Of a stretch of DNA of 64,000 bases, positions 11,096 to 22,614 are shown one piece after another. The stretch covers positions 309,904 to 373,903 of the forward strand of contig MNCI01009439.1 of the NCBI GenBank assembly GCA_015680685.1, given 5' to 3'. The stretch's first letter is position 1; each line of letters starts with the position of its first letter. The DNA comes from Gnetum montanum. Its lineage: Eukaryota > Streptophyta > Gnetopsida > Gnetales > Gnetaceae. Both the position numbers and the translations under genes were made by a program. Under the pieces are notes generated by a model. That model was not told where the DNA came from. It saw nothing but the letters and a program-made list of their open reading frames with translations, and ran no database searches.

Positions 11096-12114
11096 AATGA
11101 GGGAGGAGATGTCTTACACTAGGCCATTGAAATTTTGATAATTTTGACTTAGCATATTGGAAAGCAAGAATGTAAGGATTATTTAAATCCATAAAATTCG
11201 AAGTCTGGGAGTCAATTCTTGAAGGCTACACACCACGCATCGATAGCACCACAAGAGCACTCAAGCCACGAAGCAAATGGACTTCAGAAGAAAAGGATAA
11301 GTTCATGTTTGACTTAGAAGCTAAAAATTGTTTATATTGTCCATTGAATAAATTTGAGTTTAATAGAATAGCTAGGTGTTAAACTGAAAAGAAAATATGG
11401 GAAACTCTAGAGGCAACTTATGAGGGCACATCTATTGTCAAGCAATCAAAACTTTTAGTGTTGCAAAGAAAATATGACAAGCTTAAAATGAAAGAAGGAG
11501 TGAAAATAAAAGACTATTTCTCTAGAGCTAATGAGTTAGTAGTAGCCATATGTGGGATGGGCAAGGACTTAACAGAGAGTGATGTGATCATAAAAATAAT
11601 TAGATTTTTGCATCCCAAGTTTAGACCAAAAGTCATAGCTATGGAAGAAATTAGATATTTTTCAGTGCTAAAATTTGAAGAGCTTGAAAGCACTATGTTT
11701 GCTTATGAGAAAAATATCATAAGTGAAGGAGCAATAAAAGAAAAGCCCATCACCCTTTAATCTACATCAAATAAGAAAGAGATAATTGAACAAGAACCAA
11801 GTATTGAAGATGAACTAGCCCTTTCATCAAGGAAAGTTCAAAGATTTCTTACTAGAAAAGCAAGAGGCTTCAATTAATTAAGGCCTAATCAATCTAGCAC
11901 AAAAGGTAGAGAAAAGGGAAAGAGTTTTAAAAATTCAAATTTTAATGTATTTTCTATAAAATATTGGGATTGTGGTGGAAGAGGCTATGTGGCCTTTGAA
12001 TGTTCTAGTGCTAGCAAGATCCAAAAAGGAGATCAATCCAAAGCTAAGTCCAAAAAGAACAACTTCTTCACTAGCTGGGATGAAGAACAAAGTGAAGAGA
12101 AAGTAGAGACCATA
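11096..12114 (+). pseudogene. Copia gag (UBN2-type), interrupted by AL2
   Basis: Gag of plant Copia elements, the capsid-like protein. Readable blocks are DNFDLAYWKARM (about 11143), FEVWESILEGY, KKIWETLEATYEGT and a clean 100-codon stretch 11458-11760 with LQRKYDKLKMKEG, DYFSRANELV and LTESDVIIKIIRFLHPKF. A CCHC knuckle near 11960 is damaged: YWDCGGRGYVAFEC has lost the first Cys and the His. Stops at ARM*, ARC*, PITL*. It continues at 34935 after AL2. Confidence 0.85.
12110..12114. repeat. Target site duplication of AL2, left copy (CCATA)
   Basis: CCATA immediately before the AL2 5' LTR. The identical 5 bp follow the 3' LTR at 34930-34934. Confidence 0.9.
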
Positions 12115-12690
12115 TGATGAGTCGTGTTCTATTGGTTGCATTAACAAAACCTTGTTGAAGCAGTGTCATCATCTAGGCCTCATCAATGAGGCCTAATTGA
12201 TGCATCATATCATGCATCAATGTGGCCCCATTAACATAATGTCTGTAGCCAACTATAAATATGCACTTGTAGCTATATTTATGGTAAGTAGAGATTGTAG
12301 TTGTAGTAGAGCTCTTACATTTTTTACATTTAAAAGTTAGAAGTTTTTCCCTCAGTGCCTGTAGTAGGAGTCATTGAGTGTACACATCTTTATTTAAGCA
12401 TTGTTGTACCTGAGCAGGATAGTGTGTGGCAATAAAGATGAGCTTTCTGGTAAACCTTACAACACTTTGGATAGATTAGCTATTTCATTTATGCATTTAA
12501 TGTTTTCAGTTATTTATTAAATGTTTTTAACTAGTTATTAATTATTTTCAGTTATTACATTAATGAAGCAATTAAGCCAGATAGAGTACACACATAAGTT
12601 CAACCACTTCGAGCATAACATGTATTTGCTTAGTAATCTTAGTATCGTTATTGCTTGGTATGCCCAATAGCGTAGCGCTTAGTCACCTAG
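12115..12690 (+). repeat. AL2 5' LTR, first part
   Basis: Begins TGATGAGTCG and aligns to 33996-34560 of the 3' LTR. Carries a TATA box CTATAAATAT at 12253-12262 after a GAGGCC/GATG palindrome-like block. It is cut at 12690 by AL3; the rest resumes at 22073. Confidence 0.9.
12686..12690. repeat. Target site duplication of AL3, left copy (CCTAG)
   Basis: CCTAG before AL3 and CCTAA after it (22073-22077): 4 of 5 bases identical. Removing AL3 plus one copy joins the two halves of the AL2 LTR. Confidence 0.8.
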
Positions 12691-13526
12691 TGATGAGTAG
12701 TGAGGTACCCCTATGCTCAACCATATGAATATGAGCGTTTCACGCATGATGTGATCAAATTCCAAGGACTAAGTGCCTATGCACCTTTGTGGAATGATAA
12801 CGGGTTGATTAATCATTATCTTCCCAAACTTACTTGTATGTCACGGTTGTATAGTTAAGTAAGCTTGAGGCATATGATTTTTATGGTTTTTATGTGTTTT
12901 ATATCTTGTGCTAATAAAGAGGGGAGAGAGGAATAACTATGTAACTAATCTAATTTCTCTATTCATTAACTAAGTTCTAAGTACTCCTAACACCAGTATC
13001 CATTCCCACTTGTCATACACATCCTGAACTAGTGTAATGCTACTGGGGTTACCAAACGGTAATTGTTATTGGGTTACCAAGTGCTAGACACATACTTGAA
13101 GTGGTCATACTAAGTGTATTTAACTAAGAGAGTTGTAGGGTGAGAGAAATAATTAATTAACTATGAAATAATTAAATAATAATTAACACTAATTAATCTA
13201 TTCTATATGCTGTAAGGTTTACCATAAAGTTCTTCTTTATTGTCGTACACAAAGTGTGCTTAGGTACACAATGGTCGAATAAAGATCCGTTCACTCTATG
13301 ACTCCTACTGTGGGCACGTAGAAATAATTATAACTTTGGAGGGAGAAAATAGTAAGAGTTTGGCTAAGGGACTAACTTCTAACTATCAAAACCAATGGCA
13401 CAACCTCTTATTTATAGAGAAGGAGATAGGAAGCAATATCGGGTATCCGACATCGCATGGAAAATCTGATATCGCAAACACAATATTGTGGATGTGATAT
13501 CGCGTACGTGATATCATGGTTCATCA
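12691..13526 (-). repeat. AL3 3' LTR
   Basis: 836 bp, TGATGA...TCATCA ends, pairs with 21265-22072. In sense the first 90 bp are dense in palindromes (GATATC three times, CGTACG, CAATATTG), followed by a TATA box CTATAAATAA (13416-13407). Confidence 0.9.
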
Positions 13527-13540
13527 TACCCCCATGATTG
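13527..13540 (-). other. AL3 polypurine tract
   Basis: In sense ATCATGGGGGTA directly before the 3' LTR TGATGA, the expected second-strand priming site. Confidence 0.7.
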
Positions 13541-13599
13541 AATGAAAACTCATCCTTGAGTTCCTTACAAAATATTGGAAAAGTATTAGATTATTAACT

Positions 13600-13919
13600 G
13601 AATGACCATTGATGGTGGAATGGGTTGACTGACTCAACGTGCCCAGTGACCAGATCAACAATACAATACATGACAACATTAGTGTTCATGACCAAAAAAG
13701 TGAACACTATACATAAATGAAATCCAACCTTATTTGGCAGTTGGAAAATAGGAAGGAGAGAGAGAGAAGAATAAGACGTGTAGCTGCTGATGCCAATATT
13801 GCGCCTTCCGTTTTTCGTCCATAGCCATGCCACCAATCTTGCTCCTTTTGCAAACATTCTAGTTCTAGTCCATCCTGAGTGCATCCTTTAGGCCTAGTCC
13901 ATTGTTGTATGATTGCCAT
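13600..13919 (-). pseudogene. AL3 aORF remnant, short
   Basis: The ATG at 13919-13917 follows GTGTGTGCAG, the acceptor-like context also seen in the full-length aORFs. The frame is open for 71 codons (to 13707). It starts MAIIQQWTRPKGCTQDG, with weak likeness to the AL6 start, and shows none of the long coiled coil. It could be a deleted aORF or a different short leader ORF. Confidence 0.4.
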
Positions 13920-15480
13920 CTGCACACACAACATAGCCACAAATGAGCAAGGATAGATAAATCACAATGTAGTTGATACCTTGTCTTGATGTGAAGTGCA
14001 TTAGCTGAGTTGTGGTTATGGAAGATACTGGTTCTAGAGTTTTAACATTGGTGACTACCTAAGGTGTAGGGGTTAGGAAAAATTGAAAAATTTGTGCCCA
14101 GGCCCCCATGATGAAGAGTGAACCTCCGATAGCGATAGGGTGGAAAAAGATAAGGAATAAGAAAGGTGGAGAAAAAGTAACAATGACAACGCCAATAAAA
14201 TGGATGTCGTTGATGGGGATGAAACAAAAAGTTGTTGATTGCAGGAAATGTTTAAGGGAAAGAAAGTTAATAAATGCACCAAAAAGGAATGCCGGTGGGT
14301 CCTCCCCAAAGTAGGCTCATGCCTTTAGTGCCCTGACAGACCCTCAAACCAAAGAGTCCGTAGGCTCTAGGAATTTCAATTGGAAGCAAGAGTTAAAAAC
14401 TTACCCATAAGAAATTACCAAGGAAGAACAATGCATCAACCAAGATACAAACTAATGATAAAATCGACAATGAGGTGAGAAATGGAAAAGAAAGGTGGAG
14501 AGTAGAGAATGAAGTGGAAACCCAAGAAAAAGTTTGTGTAAAGCCCCTTGTGTGTTTCATGGTTAATGTGACTAAGTAGGACTCATTACAAATCCAAGCT
14601 CAACAATCCACATTCAGTGACCTCACATCAACACACTTGACCAACCCATCCCCTTAAAGTAACAAGAATGCCTGTACAAAAAGTCACCACCACTTTGAGG
14701 AAAGCAAGATGGAGAACTAGGAAGCAAGAAGGGGCCTTAGTTAGAGGAAACTTTAGGCATGGGTAACATGTCTTTCCAGTGCCATAACCAGTGCATGTAG
14801 CCCAAAATCATTATTGTGTCTAAGGGGTGTGCTGTGAATTCTCACTATTTTTTTGTGTGAGAACCACACCATGAAAAGACTTATTTTTATGTACTCAACT
14901 TCTGGTAATTTGGTGAATGATCAGAATGGTGGAAAACCCAAGCAAAAAGCATCCAAGAACTCAAGAGAATAGCTAGTACAAATGCATAGAATCCCCTTGA
15001 AGTCACACCTTTTTCATCCTTTAAGTCTTTTCTCAGTTTGAGAAATACCCAGTTACCAATTCATTAACAGTTTTATTAGAGGAAGGGACTGTACAATTCC
15101 AAGCCAAGGAAAACCATGGGATTGTATGGATGCATGAATGATGTGGACTTATTGCCTATTAATCAAAAGAACCATACCCTAATTATCAACATCATACTTC
15201 AAAGGTAACATCCAAACATTAACAATCAATATGATATTGTTCATATCACCATCATGAACACTTATTGGGTGACGAAAAAAATAAAGTAATCACACAAAGA
15301 AATGGTAAAAATATGAATGATGGTGTTAAAAAAAAACAAGAAAATTAAACAAATGTGCAAAAAAATGTGTAAAAAAAAATTTAGAAATAATTAAGGGCCT
15401 TTAATGATTAGCAAGGGTGGCCATCTTCCCCATGACTGAATTGGAAGGAGGAGATCTAAAATAATGACAAAGGTTGCCCA
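13920..15480 (-). other. AL3 integrase-aORF spacer
   Basis: No real ORF. Conserved items: the 20-nt spacer motif at 14991-15010; a single GGTGTGG...CACACCCC unit at 14822-14880; CACTGGAAAGACATGTTACC (14762-14781) shared with AL5 and AL6; and the block at 14289-14331 containing CCTACTTTGGGGAGGACCC. No TATA/palindrome module like that of AL1, AL2 and AL4 was seen. Confidence 0.6.
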
Positions 15481-16600
15481 ATTATAGAGGTAGCATATGT
15501 TTTGGCTAACCTAAACTCATGGAAAGGTTTTTCTTATCACACATTGACTAATAGTCTCCTATCTAGGCTCTCAGGTTTATATATGGTCATGGCTCCTAAA
15601 GGAATAGTTTCATAGATAATGTAAGGTCCTTCCCACAATGTTTGAAATTTGGTACACTCTGACACATGTGTGGGATTCTAGAGTAGAGAACCTTATCTCC
15701 TGGTTGGTACTTAATTCTCCTAATTTTTAGGTCATGATGTTGTTTATTAAATTTCTTGTGCAACTTATTAGATGATAGGGCAGCTAGTCAGTTCTCATCT
15801 AGCAAGTTAAGAGTCATCAACCTTTGTTTTTATGCTAGATCGAGGTCAAGGTTGGGGTCACATGTCGTGGCTAGCGTACGGAGTGTAGTTTGGATAGGAA
15901 GTGTTGGAAATTTTCCATACACTAACTTGTAGGGAGAGTAGACTTTAGGGAGTTTCCATGTGGAGTGGTATGCCCAAAGAGCATCATTCAGTTTAGTGGT
16001 CCAGTCTTGCCTATACTTGCTAATGGTTTTGGTTAGTATCTTAGTAATCTCCCTATTGGTGACCTTGGCTTGAGCATTTTCTTGGGGGTGGTATGGTGTA
16101 GTCAATTTGTGCTCAACCTCTATGCATTGCATTAACTTTCAAAAATTTGCACTTGTAAACTATGTACCATTATCTGAGATAAGTGCACGTGGCACACCAA
16201 ACCTGTTGACAACTTGTTGTTAGAAAAATCGTGTAGCTGTAGATGAGGTGCAATCTTTAACGGCTGCTGCCTCAGCCCATTTTGTTAAGTAGTCTACGAC
16301 AACTATGATGTATGATTTTTCATTAGACATTAGTGTAATGGGCCTCATGAAATTGATTCCCCAAATGTTAAAGGGTTCTAATGGTTGAATCCATTGTTGT
16401 GGACCCTCCATTCTAGCAGTCATTCGCCCATCATCAAGATTGGACAAATTGATGGGTGTCTCAGAATAAGGTAGGCCAATAGTACCATGCAAGAAGGATC
16501 TTAATGGATGTTCATCTTCCAGCATAATGACCCCCACAAGGGCTCTCATGAGCATCTTGAAGAACTCTCAGTTGATCTCTATTAGGAACACAGGATCAAA
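15480..16600 (-). pseudogene. AL3 integrase
   Basis: Core with IIVVVDYLTKWAEAAAV (about 16290) and a conserved downstream LIS(D)NGT region. The catalytic Glu block reads ENAQAKVTNREI (about 16060), where relatives have GQAEVTN, so Glu has become Lys. LNDALWAYHSTWKLP and YKLVYGKFPTLPIQ follow. The GPY/F-type tail region is poorly readable near 15650. Confidence 0.8.
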
Positions 16601-17215
16601 CCAAGCCATCGGAACATACTTTGTAAAGTTGTCCATTGATTTCGATAAAGTACTTGGATCTATGAAGAAACTGTTGTTTCTTCTTAAGGTCTAACTCTTG
16701 TGGTGTTTTTTGGGTAAGGAGATAGGTAAGAATGCTACTATACCAATTTCTCTCCATGGGTGATTGATTATTCACTACATCAGCAAAGAGAAACTCATCA
16801 GGTATGTGATCAAAAATAGGATACTTATCCTTTTTGCTATCCCAATGCAACCAAGATAAATGATTGGAAACTATGTTCTTGGTGCCTTTACGATTGATCA
16901 TTGTTAGATCGAACTTTTGTAGGATTACTAGCCATCGTATAATACAATGGCTTACCATTGGCTTATTCATGAGGAACCAGATGGCACTATGATTTGTGTG
17001 TATGAATACTTTATATCCCAATACATAGTGCCTAAATTTTTCTAGTGCAAACACTACAACCATTAATTCTTTTTCTGTAGTAGTGTAGTTAAGTTGTGCA
17101 CAAGCTATACTTCTACTTGCACAATGGATGTAATAAGGGTATTTTTTATCATCTAACTATGTAAGTACATCTCCTAAGGCATAGTTGGATGCATCAATCA
17201 TGACATGGAATGGCC
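16596..17215 (-). pseudogene. AL3 RNase H and linker
   Basis: A 155-codon open stretch: ELMVVVFALEKFRHYVLGYKVF, then HTNHSAIWFLM (catalytic Asp of TDH changed to Asn), NIVSNHLSWLHW, and the linker LTYLLTQKTPQELDLKKKQQFLHRSKYF leading to the integrase finger. Confidence 0.8.
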
Positions 17216-17219
17216 TAGA

Positions 17220-18090
17220 CTAATCAAGAGCTTGTAGAATGGGTGTTTCTACTAGCTTCTGCTTCAAAGTTTGGAAAGCTAGTTCACATTCCCTAGTCCA
17301 CTCAAAGGGTACATCCTTTTTCATTAGCTCTACCAATGGTTTGGAAATCTTCGAAAAGTTCTCTATGAATATCCTATAGTAGCCAATGTGTCTAAGGAAT
17401 GACCGAATGTCCATGATAGTTTCCAGTTGACGGGTAATTCCTTAGATGACCTTGATTTTCTCAGGGTCTACCTCTATCCCTGCATGTGAAATTTTATGGC
17501 CAAGTACTATGCCTTCTTGGACCATTAAATGGCTTTTCTACCAGTTGAGCCTTAGATTAGTCTTTACACATCTTTTTAGCACTTACTCTAACTAGTCTAA
17601 GGCTTGATCAAAACTTGCTTCGTAAGTGGAGAATTCATCCATAAAGACTTCCACACCATTTGCTATCTACTACTAGAATATGCTTAGAACTACGTGTTGA
17701 AATGTGGCAGGGGCATTGCATAAGCCAAACAACATTTTTGTATATGAAAATGTTCCCCAAGGACTGGTGAATGTAGTTTTGGCTTGGTCTTCTGGGGCTA
17801 TTTGTATTTGGTTACATCTGCTATATCCATCCAGGAAACTATAATAGTGATGCCTTGTGATTGTGTCTAAGACTTGGTCAACAAATGGCAACGGAAAGTG
17901 ATCCTTGAATGTTGCCATGTTTAGTAGCCTAAAATTTATGCACACCCTCCATTTGCCTCCCTTTTTAGGCATAATTACTAAGGGGCTAATCCATTTGCTA
18001 TCAGCAATGGGGTATATGAACCCAGCCTTTAGAAGCTGTTTGATTTCTTCTTTTACTACTTGCTTCAATTTTGGGTTCAATTACCTTTGT
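17220..18090 (-). pseudogene. AL3 reverse transcriptase
   Basis: Open from 18080 for 135 codons: KAGFIYPIADSKWISPLV, KWRVCINFRLLN, DGYSRCNQIQIAPEDQAKTTFTSPWGTF, LCNAPATFQ. The catalytic box near 17640 reads FMDEF rather than FMDDF, so the second Asp is Glu. LNW*KSHL contains a TAG where relatives have CAG. The thumb/connection RHIGYYRIFIENFSKIS is at 17220-17414. Confidence 0.9.
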
Positions 18091-18518
18091 GGTTGTTTTT
18101 GAGGCTTCATGGAGGAGTCAATGTAAATCCTGTGTTGGCATATCCTAGGATCTATTTCAGTTAATTCTAGATATGACCAGGCAAAGGCTTTTGACCACTT
18201 GTTTATTACCTTGAGCAAACTTTTTTTTGTTGCGGAGCAAGTATTGTGTTGATGATTACTAGTTTTCCATTCTTAAGGAATGTGTATTCCATACCGATGG
18301 GTAATGGTTTTAGCTCTAGGGGCTCTTATTTAAATTTATTGGGAATTTTCAACTTCCTCCAGTTGATGTTTTCTAAGTTAGGACTAGGAAGCTGGCAGTG
18401 GACTTGCTCTAATGCATTAATGCTATCTATATAAGTGCAAGTCAAACCCCTCAGTTAGTTCCATGCATATAAGTGAATTGCTTTCTTGATCAGCTATCAG
18501 CCACTGGGTGTCTTCTTT

Positions 18519-19010
18519 TCATGTGGCTGCTGCATATAGGCACCTTTGTATGTTGATCATTTGTGCACATTGATTACATGTAGGAAATGCTAAACTTTGC
18601 ACAACCCATGATCTCTGCACGTAATTGCATCCTATGTCACTGTATGTGATGCATGTAACCTTCTTCTTCTCGATCTTTCCAAAACTGTTTTCCTTAGATA
18701 TTTCTAGGGAAAGATCACGGATACCTAGGCATGCATCAGTAGTGCTTAGCCATGCCCTTTCCATTATGATTGGGAAGTTCCCCTTATTGTTATTCACTTG
18801 GATCACCAAGAAGTCAGCTGGATACGACCACCCACAAACAGTGGTAACAATGTCCTCCACTAATCCCAAGGGGATAGTGATGGACTGGTTAGCTAACTCT
18901 AAATGGAAATTGTTCTTTTTCAATGGGGGCAGGTTCTAGGCCTTATACATTTCTTGGGATATTAGGTTAACATCGGAACCTGAATCTAAAAGAGCTTTNN
19001 NNNNNNNNNN
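18519..19010 (-). pseudogene. AL3 aspartic protease, runs into the N gap
   Basis: KALLDSGSDVNLIS next to the N gap keeps the D-S-G catalytic triplet, the only copy in the window that does. The hydrophobic-G-R block IIMERAWL near 18755 has Glu for Gly. The N-terminal edge is hidden by the Ns. Confidence 0.8.
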
Positions 19011-19255
19011 NNNNNNNNNNNNNNNNNNNNNNNNNNNNNNNNNNNNNNNNNNNNNNNNNNNNNNNNNNNNNNNNNNNNNNNNNNNNNNNNNNNNNNNNNN
19101 NNNNNNNNNNNNNNNNNNNNNNNNNNNNNNNNNNNNNNNNNNNNNNNNNNNNNNNNNNNNNNNNNNNNNNNNNNNNNNNNNNNNNNNNNNNNNNNNNNNN
19201 NNNNNNNNNNNNNNNNNNNNNNNNNNNNNNNNNNNNNNNNNNNNNNNNNNNNNNN
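18999..19255. other. Assembly gap (257 N)
   Basis: Run of 257 N between protease and gag tail of AL3. In AL1 the equivalent gap between the CQYEHP knuckle and the protease is about 760 bp, so the run may not reflect true length. Confidence 0.98.
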
Positions 19256-21140
19256 AACATCCCTTAGGATGGTCGTATTGATAGATCTCACATCCACTAT
19301 CATCGTCTGTATTTGAGTCCACAACCTCTTCAATAATAGCAACTTTACCCTTACCCTTGTTACATGCATTTTCTACTTCTCTCTTTTTCCTTTTGTTCAT
19401 GGTCACTATCTCGCTCCCTAGACTCCTCTACTACTTTGAGCACAGTTTGAAACCTACTATTCCAGGAGTCCCACATTTTGTCTACCTTTGCCGATACTTC
19501 GGATGCTAACTTTTGAATAGACAAGGTTTTCCTATTCACCATCTCTTCGAGTGGTGACTCTTCCTCATCCTCACAAAATCTTACTCCCTTCTTTTGGAGG
19601 GAAGGATCTCGATTGTATTCTTCCGCACTCTCTCTTGTTCGTAGTTTCCCTTCTTCTTTAGCTACTTGCTCCAAAAGTCTATGAATTTGATGGGACCTAA
19701 GCTCAAATAACCTTCCTTAGGCATAAGTCCCAAGGCTCCTTCTTATTTCATGCCTAAGCCCATCTACAAGATGGCGTAGTTGATCTCGCTATGAATAATC
19801 ATGGCTAGGACAATGATGTAAGAGTGCATAATAGTGGCCCATGGTAGCATCCAAGGGTTCATGATTTCCTTGTTTCCATCTTTGGATTTGCTTTCATAGG
19901 TTAGATACCCAGGAGTACGTTTGGTACTTATCATTGAACAGTTCTAACATCGTACTCCACGTACAAATGGATTCCAGTTCTAAGGACCGGTACTAGCTTT
20001 TAGCTTCTTGTATTAGTGTTTGTGGAAACAACTTAAGCTTTTGCCACTTGTTTTCTATGTTTTGAAAGGCACACGCATCATGAAATGCTTGTAAGTAATT
20101 TTGAGGATCAGTGTTATATCCCCCTTCAAATCGTGGGATGTTATTCATGTCTAGCCTCTTGATCCTACTATCCGTTTGGTGCCTTGTTGGAACTCTCATA
20201 GCCTCAGTTATATCTAGCATGCTTCGCGTGGCGAGTAGGGGTTCATCATGGTCATCTCGTTTGTACTATCTATGATGTCTATGAGGTTCCCTACTCTCCC
20301 TTCTTCTATGGTGTGATTCCATTGAGTGCCCTCTTGCTTTATCTTGGTTGTCTCGTTTGTGACTTCCACTTTGTTTGCCCTTATTCTCACAATCTATTTT
20401 TCTATGGCTATGTCTAGACATGGAAGGAGAGGGTGAAGGAGATGATAGGGGTGAAGAAGAAGGAGAACCACCATCATGACAATGTCTACTACCTTCTCTT
20501 TGGTGGTCTCTCCCTCGATCGTGATTGCGATAAGAATGCCCACCTTTGTCATGTGTCCTTGTTCCTTTTTCAGATTCTTTGTGTCTGTTGGTATCAGCAC
20601 TTGGGTTATGAATAGTAGAATGAATGTTTTGATACACAACCGCTTGGCCAAAGTCAAGGGGAGGAACATCGTTATGTGGGTAACTACCTGAGGTAAATTC
20701 ATCACCCTCAATTTCACTTAAAACGTGTGGGGTATCCTTAGACCATATTCCCTTTAAGGACTTATGGTGTCTCTCCTATTGCATGTCCCTTTGATGTTAC
20801 ACTTTGGTGGGATGATAGTCTCTCGAATCATAGTCCTGCGCAGTGTACCCTACGTGTAAGTGTTGTATGCCGATTCGTGTGAGAGAACAAAGAAGCATAC
20901 TTGGGACTAAATGGTCGGGAGGTAACACTATGTTATCTTCCAAGTCATGCCAACGTAGCTGTTCATCTTAGTGGAGAATAAAGGTGAATTCGGGTACATA
21001 TTCATCAAGGTGAATATATACCACACAAAATTGTTGAGAAACTGTCATATCAACATCACGTGTAACTTGCTACCGATTGCTTCTTGTGTTAGTCCTAGGG
21101 GGTGAAGTACTTTTGTGCGAAGAAGAAGATATTTTGTCTT
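19256..21140 (-). pseudogene. AL3 gag
   Basis: Longest readable gag in the window. N-terminal domain with CVVYIHLDEYVPEFTF and EQLRWHDLEDNIVLP (about 21040-20930); a His/Arg/Ser-rich linker, open 20266-20637; LDMNNIPRFEGGYNTDPQNYLQAFHDAC (about 20140) leading to the capsid part with KLKLFPQTLIQEAKS, STMLELFNDKYQTYSW and EPLDATMGHYYALLHHCPSH; coiled coil 19674-19360; and the Cys-poor knuckle CEIYQYDHP by the gap. No clear ATG matching AL1/AL4 was found. Confidence 0.8.
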
Positions 21141-21245
21141 GTTCAATGTGCAATGTGCTATTATATTTTTCTTAACCAACCCTAAGGGTTCATTCCAACG
21201 ATGTGAATGATTTCCTAAGTTCTACTTAGTGCACAAACAACTAAG

Positions 21246-21263
21246 TCCCTGGAAATGGCACCA
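21246..21263 (-). other. AL3 primer binding site (tRNA-Asp type)
   Basis: TGGTGCCATTTCCAGGGA in sense, one base after the 5' LTR. Diverged match to the tRNA-Asp complement. Confidence 0.7.
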
Positions 21264-21264
21264 A

Positions 21265-22072
21265 TGATGAGCGGCAAAGTACCCCTACACTCAACCATAC
21301 GAATATGAGCCTTTCATGAGTGATCCAGTCAAATTCCAAAGACTAAGTGCCTATGCATCTTTGTGGAATGATAACGGGTTGATTAATTGTTATATTCCCA
21401 AACTTACTTGTATGTCACGGTTGTATGGTTAAGTAAGCTTGAGGCATATGATTTTTATGGCTTTTATGTGTTTTATATCCTACACTAATAAGGAGGAGAG
21501 AGAGGAATAACTAAGTAAATAATCTAATTTAGCTATTCATTAACTAAGTTCTAAGTACTCCTAACACTAGTATCCATTCCCACTTGCCCTACACATCTTG
21601 AACCAGTGCAATGTTGTTGGGGTTACCAAACGCTAATCGTTACTAGGTTACCAAGCGCTACAGGCATGCTCGAAGCTGTCGTATTGAGTGTATTTAACTA
21701 AGAGAGTTATAGCGTGAGAGAAATCATTAATTAACTATGAAAGAATTAAATAATAATTAACACTAATTAATCTATTTTATATGCTACAAGGTTTATCATA
21801 AAGTTCTTCTTTATTTCCATACACAAAGTGTGCTCATGTACACAATGCTCGAATAAATATTCATTCACTCTATGAATCCTATTGTGGGCACACAAAAATA
21901 ATTCTAATTGTAGAGGGAGAAAATGGCAAGAGTTTGGCTAAGGGACTAACTTCTAACTGTCGAAACCATGGGCGCTGCCTCTTATTTATAGATAAGGAGA
22001 TAGGTCGTGATATCGAGTATCCGACATCACATGGCAGATCCAATATCGTGGACGCGATATCACAGTTCATCA
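21265..22072 (-). repeat. AL3 5' LTR
   Basis: 808 bp, pairs with 12691-13526 (clearly alignable throughout, somewhat more diverged than the AL4 pair). TATA box CTATAAATAA at 21990-21981. Right target copy CCTAA follows. Confidence 0.9.
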
Positions 22073-22433
22073 CCTAACAATGGATACATGGGTTTAAGAC
22101 ATGTATGGAAAGTAAGATTGAATGCTTATGTTAGGATTATTTAAATGCTAGTTAATTAGTTAATTTAGATTAGTTAATCTAATTCCTTTTATTTACATTT
22201 GAGAACCAACTTATAAACACAAAATGATAAAAATAGAATGCCTCGGTTACACTTAGCCATACCAACGAACATCACAAGTGTAATTAGGAAGAAAAAAATT
22301 GACCTTAAGGCTAGACTCACTTCCTAAAAGACTAGTGTACTAGAAACAATAAAGTCTTCAAAATTTAACTAGGTCACATGTGAATGCTTCGTGATTCTTA
22401 TGGTTGGGCGTAGGGGTACCTCACCGCTCATCA
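22073..22433 (+). repeat. AL2 5' LTR, second part
   Basis: Resumes at the AL3 insertion point and aligns with 34560-34929. Ends CTCATCA, then one base, then a degenerate primer site at 22435-22452 (TAGCACCTTTGTCAGAGA). Confidence 0.88.
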
Positions 22434-22614
22434 TTAGCACCTTTGTCAGAGACTTTTGTTTGTGAAACATGTGCTATTTAGGTTTAAGTGAGTACCATTA
22501 ATATCATTGTACAAACCTCAAGGTCAATATCATTTTCACTATACATAAAATTATTAAAAGCACATTGACAATTTGATTTTTTTTTGTAAAATATGTTCTT
22601 CTTCTCATAAGCAG

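Larger units (their letters stand above)
12691..22072 (-). mobile_element. AL3: Athila-like element with both LTRs, aORF reduced
   Basis: 3' LTR 12691-13526, reduced aORF, spacer, integrase, RNase H, RT, protease, N gap (18999-19255), gag, primer site, 5' LTR 21265-22072. It is inserted in the AL2 5' LTR with a CCTA(G/A) duplication. The region between the purine tract and the aORF start is only about 390 bp, against about 3 kb in AL2 and AL4, so most of the aORF is missing. Confidence 0.9.

Noticed and set aside
18936-19406. ORFs translated through the N gap
   Set aside because: Open only because N codons cannot be stops; the real pieces are protease (left) and gag tail (right) of AL3.
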